From an uncultured Alphaproteobacteria bacterium (GTDB lineage Bacteria > Pseudomonadota > Alphaproteobacteria > Bin95), in NCBI GenBank assembly GCA_913060845.1, contig CAJXVF010000040.1:1-9942 (forward strand): a stretch of DNA of 9,942 nt. Reading direction: 5' to 3'. Below the pieces are notes generated by a model that worked only from the letters and a program-made list of their open reading frames with translations, was not told where the DNA came from and made no database searches. This document shows, piece after piece, positions 1 to 6,460 of this stretch (its first letter is position 1; each line of letters opens with the position of its first letter). The translations under genes and the position numbers were made by a program.

Positions 1-30
1 TCGGCAGCGTCAGATGTGTATAAGAGACAG
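1..30 (+). other. Nextera/Tn5 sequencing adapter remnant (left end)
   Basis: This is not genomic DNA. It matches the Illumina Nextera Read 1 transposase adapter, lacking only its first three bases. Positions 12-30 are the 19-bp Tn5 mosaic end (AGATGTGTATAAGAGACAG). The ATG at position 14 inside the mosaic end opens a false reading frame whose protein begins MCIRD, a typical artefact of untrimmed libraries. Real sequence starts at about position 31. Confidence 0.98.
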
Positions 31-114
31 AATCGGACGGTCCGGCGCGTGGATCGTAAATTCGCGGACAGTCGCGCCATCAACTTCAGTTGTCTCATGC
101 CATTCGAGCTTCAT
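31..114 (-). CDS. N-terminal fragment of an unidentified gene, cut by the contig edge
   Basis: Reading leftward from an ATG at 114-112 gives 28 open codons with no stop before the adapter. The product starts MKLEWHETTEVDGATVRE. A purine-rich Shine-Dalgarno sequence (AGAGGAAG) lies 9 nt upstream of the ATG, which is the main support for a real start. The gene would be divergent from the oxidoreductase starting at 213, leaving about 98 bp between them for promoters. Twenty-eight residues are too few to place it in a family, and I do not recognise it. Its presence argues against starting the neighbouring plus-strand gene at position 90, which would overlap it. Confidence 0.55.
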
Positions 115-155
115 GTCAGCGGGCTTCCTCTGTGGGCGTCCAAACCAAGTTCATC

Positions 156-183
156 TTGACAGGAAACCGCGAGCGGCGATCCT
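156..183 (+). promoter_or_regulatory. possible promoter of the oxidoreductase/CoA-ligase operon
   Basis: A perfect -35 hexamer TTGACA lies at 156-161. The best -10 candidate after a 16-bp spacer is GATCCT (178-183), which matches TATAAT at only three positions, so the call is weak. The location is right: in the divergent gap, about 30 bp before the ATG at 213. No convincing promoter was seen for the divergent gene on the other strand. Confidence 0.3.
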
Positions 184-212
184 TTGTCCAGCAGATAAAA
201 TTGGATGTGATC

Positions 213-1133
213 ATGGATTGGGGAATTCCCCTGCCGCATCTGGGGCGCCAGGTAGACCGGAAAACGCTGATACACTTCGCGCAGACGGCTGAACGTCTTG
301 GCTGCCATTCCGCTTGGGTGAGCGATCACATCTGCTGGCCTGCTGAGTTCGCATCCAAATATCCCTATACGGATGATGGCTCGTTTGCGCCCTCGCCGGA
401 TATGGGCTGGCTAGACGCCATCAGCACGCTGACCTTTGTCGCCGCCTGTACCGAAACGATTCGCCTTGGCACGACCGTCCTGATCCTGCCCTATCGCCAG
501 CCAGTGCAAACCGCCAAGCAGATCGCGAGTTTGGACGTGCTGTCAGAAGGCCGCGCGATCCTGGGTGTCGGCGTTGGGTGGATGGCGGAGGAGGCGAGCG
601 TGCTCGGCATGCCTTGGGATAAGCGCGGCGCGCGATCTGACGAACAGCTTGAAATCTTCCGCCGCCTATTCACCGAACGCGAGCCATCATTTGACGGCGA
701 ATTCTACAGCTTCCCCAAAGTTGGATTTGAGCCGAAGCCGATACAAACACCGCTGCCCATCTGGGTTGGCGGCTCCAGCCCAGCCGCTTTCCGCCGTGTC
801 GCCCAGTACGGGCATGCCTTCCATGCGGCATTCCAACCGCCAGATGTGATTGCCAGCGAATGGACCGCAGTGCAGCGTGAATGTGAGGCTGCCGGGCGGG
901 AGCCTGGTGAAGTATCCCTCTCTCTCAGAATCTTCCTCGATCCTGCGGCCGTTATGGACCCAGATAAGTCCATCGCCGGATCAAAAGACCAAATGCTGGA
1001 AATGATTGCGCGGCTTCAGGCGATAGGCGTCACGCACCTGTTGCTGGACCCCGTCGCGCGCGGCGGTGTGCAAGCCAGGCTTGATGCGCTCACCCGGTTC
1101 ATGGAAGACGTGGCACCCCACGTCGCTGTCTGA
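213..1133 (+). CDS. LLM-class (luciferase-like) flavin/F420-type oxidoreductase
   Basis: The 306-residue product is a TIM-barrel enzyme of the bacterial luciferase-like superfamily, closest in appearance to the set usually annotated as TIGR03619 F420-dependent oxidoreductases. Seen: N-terminal strand MDWGIPLPHLG; AERLGCHSAWVSDH; IRLGTTVLILPYRQPVQTAK; the hallmark segment GRAILGVGVGWMAEE, followed by RGARSDEQLEIFRRLF; and PLPIWVGGSS. These enzymes use reduced FMN or F420 to oxidise or reduce small organic substrates in the cytoplasm; which cofactor applies here cannot be decided. The start at 213 is chosen because the family fold begins at this Met. An in-frame ATG at 90 would add 41 residues unlike the family and overlap the divergent gene; a GTG at 207 is also possible. 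The Shine-Dalgarno site is weak (GGA). The acyl-CoA synthetase follows after 3 bp, so the two are almost certainly cotranscribed. Confidence 0.88.
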   Translation: MDWGIPLPHLGRQVDRKTLIHFAQTAERLGCHSAWVSDHICWPAEFASKYPYTDDGSFAPSPDMGWLDAISTLTFVAACTETIRLGTTVLILPYRQPVQTAKQIASLDVLSEGRAILGVGVGWMAEEASVLGMPWDKRGARSDEQLEIFRRLFTEREPSFDGEFYSFPKVGFEPKPIQTPLPIWVGGSSPAAFRRVAQYGHAFHAAFQPPDVIASEWTAVQRECEAAGREPGEVSLSLRIFLDPAAVMDPDKSIAGSKDQMLEMIARLQAIGVTHLLLDPVARGGVQARLDALTRFMEDVAPHVAV

Positions 1134-1136
1134 GCC

Positions 1137-2771
1137 ATGAATAACAGCTGGCGGGAAGAAACGGAGACTATCGGCGCTCTACCCGCCTATGCCGCCCGCC
1201 GGTTTGGCAATACCGAAGGCCTGCTATTTCAAGGCAAGCGCTATAGCTTTTCCGAAATCGACACTGAGGTTGATCTAGCCGCCCGCGCCCTCATGGCAGC
1301 CGGCGTTGCGGCTGGAGACCATGTGGCGCTCTGGCTGAATAATTCCGATGATTGGGTCTTCATCCTGTACGCGGTCACAAAGATCGGCGCAGTGCTGGTG
1401 CCGATCAACACACGCTTTCGGACCCATGATCTGGAGTACGTGCTGCGCCAATCAGACAGCACCATGCTAATCACCCATGATACTTCTGGCCCGATTGACT
1501 ACCTCGCAATGGTCCGGGAGGTGGTGGCATTGCCAGACACCGGCGATACAGTCAGCGACCCAGCATTTCCCAAGCTTCGCAAGGTGGTAATCCGCGGTGA
1601 TAGCGCTCCCGGCATTGTGTCATGGGAAAGTTTGAAAGCAGAGGCTTCCGCCGTTAGCGCAGAAGCCCTCGCTGACCGGAGCGTTGCGGTTCATCCGAAA
1701 GACACCGCACTCATCATGTACACGTCCGGCACTACGGGCTTTCCGAAAGGCGCGATGCATAGCCATATCGGCATCCGCAACGTGGAAGAGCGCGCCTACC
1801 GCATGGCCATGACGCCGTCGGACGCAATCATGGGCTATCTACCGCTGTTTCATATGTTCGGATTTTCTGAGGCTGCGATGATGTCACTCGTCACAGGCGC
1901 CCGCCAGATCATCACCGAAACCTATGACCCCGCTGAATGCCTGGACCTGATCGAAACCGAGCGGGCCACCATCATCCATGGCTTTGAGGCCCACATCAAA
2001 ACCCTCTGTGAGGAGCAGGAGCGCCGCCCACGCGACCTCACCTGCCTGCGCACCGGCGTATTCGCAGCTGGACCCAAAAGTGCCACGCCCGTGCTGTATC
2101 GCGCCGACGAAACGCTGGCACCGGTAAAATCCGTATCGGGCTTCGGCATGACAGAGATATGGATCGGAGCCTCTTTCACGGCCCTCGATGATGACGATGA
2201 GCGGCGGTATGAATCTTCAGGCTATCCAGGCCTCGGGTACGAAATGCGGGTCGCTGACTTGCAGTCCGGCGCGCCGTTGGGCATAGGCGAAGAAGGTGAG
2301 CTGCAATTGCGCGGTCGATACTTGATGCAAGGCTATTTCAAAAAGCCGGAGGAAACCGCTGCCGCCTATACCGCAGACGGTTGGTTCAAAACCGGTGATG
2401 CCGCTATCTGGCTTGACGACGGCTACATCCGCTTTCTTGGCCGTTATAAAGACATGCTGAAAGTCGGCGGCGAGAACGTTGATCCGATGGAGGTCGAGGG
2501 TCTCCTTCTGGCACATCCGGACATCTGCCAAACAGCGGTGGTTGGCTGTGCGGATGAAACATTCGGTGAGATTGCTGTGGCATATGTCCAACTGGAACCC
2601 GGCGTCCAGATGTCTGCGGACGAAGTGATCGCCCACTGCCGTGGGAAAGTGGCCAGCTTCAAACTGCCGAAGCAGGTCGTTTTTCTGGAAGGCTTTCCGA
2701 TGACCGCATCAGGCAAAATCCGCAAGGTGGACCTGCGCACAGATGCTGCCGATCGGTTCAATCCGCGCTAG
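1137..2771 (+). CDS. class I acyl-CoA synthetase (AMP-dependent acid-CoA ligase)
   Basis: The 544-residue product belongs to the ANL adenylate-forming superfamily: it activates a carboxylic acid with ATP to an acyl-AMP and then transfers it to CoA. All core motifs are present: the phosphate-binding loop YTSGTTGFPKG (about 195-205), GFGMTE (335-340), GWFKTGD with the ribose-binding Asp (415-421), the hinge GRYKDMLKVGGENV (435-448) and the catalytic Lys in ASGKIRK (Lys527). The enzyme therefore looks intact and of normal length. Overall it resembles fatty-acid/short-chain acyl-CoA ligases of the FadD/FadK type, but the substrate cannot be read from sequence. Its ATG is 3 bp after the stop of the upstream oxidoreductase and lacks a good Shine-Dalgarno site, suggesting translational coupling. 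Its TAG stop overlaps the stop of the convergent gene on the other strand. Confidence 0.93.
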   Translation: MNNSWREETETIGALPAYAARRFGNTEGLLFQGKRYSFSEIDTEVDLAARALMAAGVAAGDHVALWLNNSDDWVFILYAVTKIGAVLVPINTRFRTHDLEYVLRQSDSTMLITHDTSGPIDYLAMVREVVALPDTGDTVSDPAFPKLRKVVIRGDSAPGIVSWESLKAEASAVSAEALADRSVAVHPKDTALIMYTSGTTGFPKGAMHSHIGIRNVEERAYRMAMTPSDAIMGYLPLFHMFGFSEAAMMSLVTGARQIITETYDPAECLDLIETERATIIHGFEAHIKTLCEEQERRPRDLTCLRTGVFAAGPKSATPVLYRADETLAPVKSVSGFGMTEIWIGASFTALDDDDERRYESSGYPGLGYEMRVADLQSGAPLGIGEEGELQLRGRYLMQGYFKKPEETAAAYTADGWFKTGDAAIWLDDGYIRFLGRYKDMLKVGGENVDPMEVEGLLLAHPDICQTAVVGCADETFGEIAVAYVQLEPGVQMSADEVIAHCRGKVASFKLPKQVVFLEGFPMTASGKIRKVDLRTDAADRFNPR

Positions 2772-3883
2772 GCGGCGCGTGGGATGCTTTCAGACATGCG
2801 GCCCTGGAAATAGGGCAGAACTCTGTCGGCGAATATCCGCGCAGCATCCGCATGGGGATATCCGGAGAGGCAGAAGCTGGTGCATCCGGCGTCTACAAAC
2901 TCATCCAATGTCGCCGCCACCTGCTCAGGATTACCAACAACCGCAACGCCGGCACCTGATCGCACCATAGAAATGCCTGTCCAAAGATGGGGATGAATTT
3001 TTAAGCTATTCCCGCTCTCCTCAAGCAGCCGCCATACGTCCCTATTCGCGGCAGATGTGCGGCGGATGCCTTCTGCAGACGCCTGTCCGCCATGCATGTT
3101 AGCGAGCTCGAACTTCGTTGCGCCCGCGATCAGGCGCTCTGCGGCCACCCAGGCTTCCTCTTCCGTCTCCCTGCACACAATCTGTAGCCGCATGCCGAAC
3201 TGAATCTGATCAGCCCGACCATACTTAGCGGCACGGGCGCGGACATCCTTAATCTTCTCTGCAATTCCGGCAGGCCTATCGCCCCAGAACAGGTGCACGG
3301 TTGAATGCTTGGCCGAAATCTCCAACGCCTGATCTGAGCCGCCACCAAGGAAAAACGGCGGGTGCGGTGCCTGCAGCGGTTTGGGCTCCATCAACGCGCT
3401 GATCTGATAATGCTTCCCTTGATGATCAATCGGACTAACCGCGGCCCAAAGCGCCTTCATGATCTGGACTTCTTCATCCATTTTCTCGTAGCGGATTTCC
3501 TTGGTGTCCGGCACGCCATCGGCCCGCGTATCATCATCATTGATACCGGCAATTAGATTTATGCAAAGCCGCCCGCCAGATAGCTGATCCAGCGTCGCAT
3601 ACATCTTCGCTGACAATACGGGGTTGCAGTAGCCGGACCGAAGCGCGATCAGTGGGGCAATGTTGTTCGTACGCGCCGCATAATAGGAGCCAACGACGGT
3701 CGCCTCCCAGCAGGTCGCGTTCACCGGCATCAGCATATAAGAAAAGCCACCGCCATCGACGACATCCACGACCTCATCAAAGAGCGCGCGTGATTGCGGC
3801 AGCCGTTGGGCCGGGTCAGCAAGGCACGTGCTATCGCCGCTGGTGGGTAGGAACCAGCCAAACGTAATGGGAGGTATCGCCAT
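2768..3883 (-). CDS. SsuD-like LLM-class FMNH2-dependent monooxygenase
   Basis: The 371-residue product resembles alkanesulfonate monooxygenase SsuD along its whole length: FGWFLPTSGDS near the N-terminus, LSGGRLCINLIAG (101-113), RYEKMDEEVQIMKALW, PPFFLGGGSD, a WGDRP loop, RETEEEAW, MVRSGAGVAVVG (306-317) and LSGYPH (339-344). SsuD enzymes use FMNH2 and O2 to cleave C-S bonds of organosulfonates. By alignment with E. coli SsuD from memory, Cys58, Arg232, Arg308 and Tyr342 keep the Cys54, Arg226, Arg297 and Tyr331 positions. His11 is replaced by Ser15 and His228 by Gln234, so a different substrate is likely and I give no gene symbol. No sulfonate transporter (ssuABC) or flavin reductase (ssuE) is visible nearby. 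The ATG at 3883 has a CGGAG Shine-Dalgarno site 9 nt upstream that lies inside the rplQ terminator. Confidence 0.88.
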   Translation of the reverse strand: MAIPPITFGWFLPTSGDSTCLADPAQRLPQSRALFDEVVDVVDGGGFSYMLMPVNATCWEATVVGSYYAARTNNIAPLIALRSGYCNPVLSAKMYATLDQLSGGRLCINLIAGINDDDTRADGVPDTKEIRYEKMDEEVQIMKALWAAVSPIDHQGKHYQISALMEPKPLQAPHPPFFLGGGSDQALEISAKHSTVHLFWGDRPAGIAEKIKDVRARAAKYGRADQIQFGMRLQIVCRETEEEAWVAAERLIAGATKFELANMHGGQASAEGIRRTSAANRDVWRLLEESGNSLKIHPHLWTGISMVRSGAGVAVVGNPEQVAATLDEFVDAGCTSFCLSGYPHADAARIFADRVLPYFQGRMSESIPRAA

Positions 3884-3921
3884 AACAAAAAGCTCCGAAG
3901 GCCATTAAGACCTTCAGAGCT
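3884..3921 (-). terminator. intrinsic terminator of the rplQ (alpha) operon
   Basis: On the minus strand, AGCTCTGAAGGTC (3921-3909) pairs with GGCCTTCGGAGCT (3903-3891) around a 5-nt loop (TTAAT). This gives a 13-bp stem with two G-U wobbles, followed at once by TTTTTGTT. It lies 57 bp after the rplQ stop, the expected place to end the ribosomal operon. The U-tract runs into the ATG of the next gene (3883), and the CGGAG in the 3' arm doubles as that gene's Shine-Dalgarno site. Confidence 0.88.
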
Positions 3922-3946
3922 TAGCGTTTCGTCAGAGATAGGGAAG

Positions 3947-3968
3947 GGTCACTGGGATACCCAGGACC
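3947..3968 (-). other. stem-loop between rplQ and its terminator
   Basis: On the minus strand GGTC-CTGGG (3968-3960) pairs with CCCAG-GACC, with one unpaired T between the two 3' blocks and a TAT loop, giving a 9-bp stem. No U-tract follows, so it is unlikely to terminate by itself. It starts 9 bp after the rplQ stop and could protect the 3' end of the mRNA. Confidence 0.45.
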
Positions 3969-3977
3969 AGAAGCGCC

Positions 3978-4403
3978 TTATGCGGCGGCTTCTTGGCCCT
4001 CGTCATCCATGCCAGACGGGCCAGAGTCTTGGCCGCGTGCTTCTTCATCCCGGTCCATCAATTCGATGACAGCCATTGCAGCCGCATCGCCGTAGCGGAA
4101 GCCAGCTTTCATGATGCGGGTATAACCACCCGGGCGTGCGCTATAACGCGGGCCCAGTACATCAAACAGCTTCTTAACCATGGCTTCGTCTTGGACACGA
4201 GCAATGGCCAAACGGCGAGACGCGAGGTCTCCGCGCTTCGCCAGCGTGATCAACCGCTCAGCAACCGGGCGCAAAGTTTTCGCCTTTGGCAGAGTAGTGA
4301 TGATCTGTTCGTGCTTGATCAGCGCCGCCACCATGTTCTGCAACATGGCTTTACGGTGGCTGCTGGTGCGGCCCAGTTTACGGGGTCCCTTGCGATGACG
4401 CAT
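3978..4403 (-). CDS. rplQ: 50S ribosomal protein L17
   Basis: The 141-residue product carries the L17 signature from its first residue ([20 protein letters not shown]), then [31 protein letters not shown] and the later segment [28 protein letters not shown]17 binds 23S rRNA near the end of the peptide exit tunnel of the large subunit. After about residue 118 the chain becomes an acidic, Gly/Ala-rich tail (to ...EGQEAAA), common in alphaproteobacterial L17. The ATG at 4403 has AGGAA 8 nt upstream. It is the last gene of the alpha operon, 41 bp after rpoA, and is followed by a clear terminator. Confidence 0.98.
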   Translation of the reverse strand: MRHRKGPRKLGRTSSHRKAMLQNMVAALIKHEQIITTLPKAKTLRPVAERLITLAKRGDLASRRLAIARVQDEAMVKKLFDVLGPRYSARPGGYTRIMKAGFRYGDAAAMAVIELMDRDEEARGQDSGPSGMDDEGQEAAA

Positions 4404-4444
4404 GGTCTCTATTCCTAATTCTTATTGTTGCTTAATCGAGCTGC

Positions 4445-5458
4445 TTAGAACGGCTCTTCGAGGCGCCGGGCCAGATCGTCGATGTTCTCAGGCGGCCAGT
4501 TCGGGATCTCCATGCCAAGGTGCAGACCCATCTGCTCCAGAACATGCTTGATCTCGTTCAGGGACTTCCGACCAAAGTTCGGGGTACGGAGCATCTCGCC
4601 TTCAGTCTTCTGCACCAGATCGCCGATGTAGATGATATTATCATTCTTGAGGCAGTTGGCAGAGCGGACACTGAGTTCTAGCTCTTCCACACGACGCAGC
4701 AGATTCTTGTTGAACGGCAGATCAGGTGCGACTTCGCGCTCAACAGCTTCCTTCGGCTCTTCGAAGTTAATGAAGAGCTGCAGTTGGTCCTGAAGGATTC
4801 GCGCGGAGAACGCCACAGCATCTTCCGGAGTCAGCGCGCCATTAGTTTCGACCCGCAAAGAAAGCTTGTCGTAGTTCGTGACCTGGCCAACGCGGGTGTT
4901 TTCCACCTGGAACGAAACCTGACGAACGGGGCTGTAAATCGCATCAACCGGGATCAAGCCAATTGGTGCATCTTCAGCGCGGTTCTGCGCGGCGGGCACG
5001 TAGCCTTTGCCGTTCTCGACCGTCATTTCCATGTGAACCGAAGCGCCGTCATCCAGCGTACAGATCACGAGGTCTGGATCCATTACTTCGATATCAGCGC
5101 CAGCTTCAATCTGGCCAGCGGTCGCAACTCCAGGACCCGTCGCATCCAACGTGATGCGCTTCGGGCCTTCAGCATGCATGCGCAAGCCCATGGACTTGAT
5201 ATTCAGAACGATGTCAGTGACATCTTCACGAACGCCAGGAATGGACGAGAACTCATGCAGCACACCGTCAATCTGAACGGAGGTTACAGCAGCGCCCTGC
5301 AGAGAGGAGAGCAATACGCGACGCAGGCCATTACCCAACGTCACGCCAAAGCCGCGCTCCAGCGGTTCCGCAACGACGGTGGCCACGCGGGACGCATCCC
5401 CGCCTGCTTCGATCTCAAGCTTGGACGGCTTGATCAGAGTTTGCCAATTATTCTGCAT
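4445..5458 (-). CDS. rpoA: DNA-directed RNA polymerase subunit alpha
   Basis: The 337-residue product is full-length RpoA. The N-terminal domain (about 1-232) dimerises and scaffolds beta and beta'; it includes the conserved segment [20 protein letters not shown] (34-53). A linker (about 233-250) leads to the C-terminal domain, which binds UP elements and activators. There, [10 protein letters not shown] places Arg265, Asn268 and Cys269 at the same numbers as in E. coli, and [10 protein letters not shown] (295-304) is intact. The start fits the family's usual N-terminus ([14 protein letters not shown]). The Shine-Dalgarno candidate GGGGAGG ends 12 nt before the ATG, longer than ideal. A large hairpin lies upstream in the 110-bp gap after rpsK. 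As in other alphaproteobacteria, rpsD is not between rpsK and rpoA. Confidence 0.99.
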   Translation of the reverse strand: MQNNWQTLIKPSKLEIEAGGDASRVATVVAEPLERGFGVTLGNGLRRVLLSSLQGAAVTSVQIDGVLHEFSSIPGVREDVTDIVLNIKSMGLRMHAEGPKRITLDATGPGVATAGQIEAGADIEVMDPDLVICTLDDGASVHMEMTVENGKGYVPAAQNRAEDAPIGLIPVDAIYSPVRQVSFQVENTRVGQVTNYDKLSLRVETNGALTPEDAVAFSARILQDQLQLFINFEEPKEAVEREVAPDLPFNKNLLRRVEELELSVRSANCLKNDNIIYIGDLVQKTEGEMLRTPNFGRKSLNEIKHVLEQMGLHLGMEIPNWPPENIDDLARRLEEPF

Positions 5459-5490
5459 GAGGACAGCGAGCCTCCCCTATGTGCATTACA

Positions 5491-5521
5491 ACCGCCAGGG
5501 GCCGGGAAGCCCACTGGCGGT
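5491..5521 (-). other. large intercistronic stem-loop, rpsK-rpoA
   Basis: On the minus strand ACCGCCAG (5521-5514), a bulged T, and GGGC pair with GCCC and CTGGCGGT around the 6-nt loop TTCCCG. The stem has 12 G/C-rich base pairs with a single bulge. It is followed by TGTAATGC rather than a U-run, so it is not a standard terminator. It sits 47 bp after the rpsK stop and 32 bp before the rpoA ATG, just before rpoA's Shine-Dalgarno region. The rest of the 110-bp gap shows nothing else I can name. Confidence 0.7.
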
Positions 5522-5568
5522 ATAAGAAATTAGCACGGCAGCCCAGATGGGCGCGCGCCACAAAAGCC

Positions 5569-5964
5569 TTAGACGCGGCGACGTGCGCGAGCGCGGCAAC
5601 CGTTATGCGGGATCGGCGACACATCGCGGATCGACGCAATCTGGAAACCAGCAGCCTGCAGAGCCCGCAGAGCCGACTCACGCCCAGAACCCGGGCCGCG
5701 AACCTCAACGTCGAGGTTGCGCATACCATGTTCCATGGCCTTACGGGCTGCGTCTTCCGCTGCCACCTGCGCCGCGAAAGGCGTAGATTTGCGGGACCCT
5801 TTGAAACCCTGAGCACCGGCAGAGGACCATGCAATCGCATTGCCCTGCACGTCGGTAATCGTGATCATCGTGTTATTGAAAGACGCATTCACATGGGCAA
5901 CGCCCGAGGTGATGTTCTTCCGTTCGCGCCGACGCACACGGGCTGCCGCTGCTGCTTTCGCCAT
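5569..5964 (-). CDS. rpsK: 30S ribosomal protein S11
   Basis: The 131-residue product has the S11 core: [72 protein letters not shown] and [13 protein letters not shown]11 sits on the 30S platform with S18 and S7-side partners, near the mRNA exit channel. The usual C-terminal tail after PIPHNGC is RPPKRRRV or RPRKKRRV; here it is RARARRRV (residues 124-131), losing the proline and lysine while staying basic. The ATG at 5964 has GGAG 10 nt upstream. A perfect 8-bp hairpin separates it from rpsM. Everything else looks like an ordinary alphaproteobacterial S11. Confidence 0.98.
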   Translation of the reverse strand: MAKAAAAARVRRRERKNITSGVAHVNASFNNTMITITDVQGNAIAWSSAGAQGFKGSRKSTPFAAQVAAEDAARKAMEHGMRNLDVEVRGPGSGRESALRALQAAGFQIASIRDVSPIPHNGCRARARRRV

Positions 5965-5978
5965 ATTCTATAATCTCC

Positions 5979-5998
5979 GTCCGGCGCAATCGCCGGAC
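5979..5998 (-). other. perfect stem-loop, rpsM-rpsK gap
   Basis: GTCCGGCG (5998-5991 on the minus strand) pairs perfectly with CGCCGGAC (5986-5979) across a 4-nt loop ATTG. It fills much of the 46-bp gap between the rpsM stop and the rpsK start, and the rpsK Shine-Dalgarno site GGAG follows directly. There is no U-tract. It could affect mRNA stability or rpsK initiation. Confidence 0.65.
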
Positions 5999-6010
5999 CC
6001 GCGTTAATTA

Positions 6011-6379
6011 TTATTTCTTCCTACCCGGAATGGCGCGGGCTTTACCCTTACGCGTCCGTGCATTGGTGTGTGTCCGTTGGCCACGCACCGGAAGATTGCG
6101 CCGATGGCGCAGTCCACGATAACAACCGAGGTCCATCAACCGCTTGATGTTCATTGACACCTCGCGGCGAAGGTCACCCTCTACCGCATATTCTTGGTCA
6201 ATGGTCTCGCGGATGCGAATAACCTCTTCTTCGGTCAACTCGTTGACCCGACGTTCGTCCGCAATCGCGACCCGTTCGCATATCTGCCTGGCGGAGTAAT
6301 CGCCAATGCCATGGATATACGTCAGCGCGACGTGCACGCGCTTATTGGTCGGGATATTGACGCCAGCAATTCGCGCCAC
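6011..6379 (-). CDS. rpsM: 30S ribosomal protein S13 (GTG start)
   Basis: The 122-residue product is S13, which lies in the head of the 30S subunit and contacts the P-site tRNA and the 50S bridge. Seen: [34 protein letters not shown], a central helical region, and the basic tail [20 protein letters not shown] ending [12 protein letters not shown]. The start is set at the GTG at 6379-6377, because an AGGAGG Shine-Dalgarno site sits exactly 7 nt upstream and the protein then begins (V/M)ARIAG as in the family. The upstream in-frame ATG at 6409 would bury that site inside the gene. It is the first gene of the alpha operon and has its own promoter in the gap after adk. Confidence 0.97.
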   Translation of the reverse strand: MARIAGVNIPTNKRVHVALTYIHGIGDYSARQICERVAIADERRVNELTEEEVIRIRETIDQEYAVEGDLRREVSMNIKRLMDLGCYRGLRHRRNLPVRGQRTHTNARTRKGKARAIPGRKK

Positions 6380-6416
6380 GCTCAGTCCTCCTGGTATCGC
6401 AGTTCGCACACTTTTT

Positions 6417-6440
6417 GGCCGGCATTTACGTTAGCCAGCC
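6417..6440 (-). promoter_or_regulatory. stem-loop in the rpsM 5' leader
   Basis: In the predicted rpsM leader, GGCTGGC (6440-6434, minus strand) pairs with GCCGGCC (6423-6417) with one G-U wobble and a 10-nt loop, followed by AAAAA. It lies between the predicted transcription start (about 6454) and the AGGAGG site. In E. coli the corresponding leader is where S4 represses the operon; here rpsD is absent and no sequence similarity to that leader is claimed. Confidence 0.5.
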
Positions 6441-6460
6441 CTATCGCTGCGAAGCGCGGG

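Noticed and set aside
90..212. Start of the oxidoreductase at the upstream ATG (position 90)
   Set aside because: The added 41 residues do not look like the family's N-terminus, the family fold begins at the Met at 213, and the longer form overlaps a plausible divergent gene.
3922..3977. A separate promoter for the SsuD-like gene
   Set aside because: A CTGACG (-35-like) and a TTAATG (-10-like) are present but 21 bp apart, too far for a convincing promoter.
4784..5533. Long open frame antisense to rpoA
   Set aside because: It is a shadow of rpoA: no recognisable domains, and the opposite strand encodes a complete conserved protein.
6380..6409. Start of rpsM at the ATG at 6409
   Set aside because: It would put a perfect AGGAGG site inside the gene. 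S13 proteins begin (M)ARIAG, which matches the GTG at 6379.
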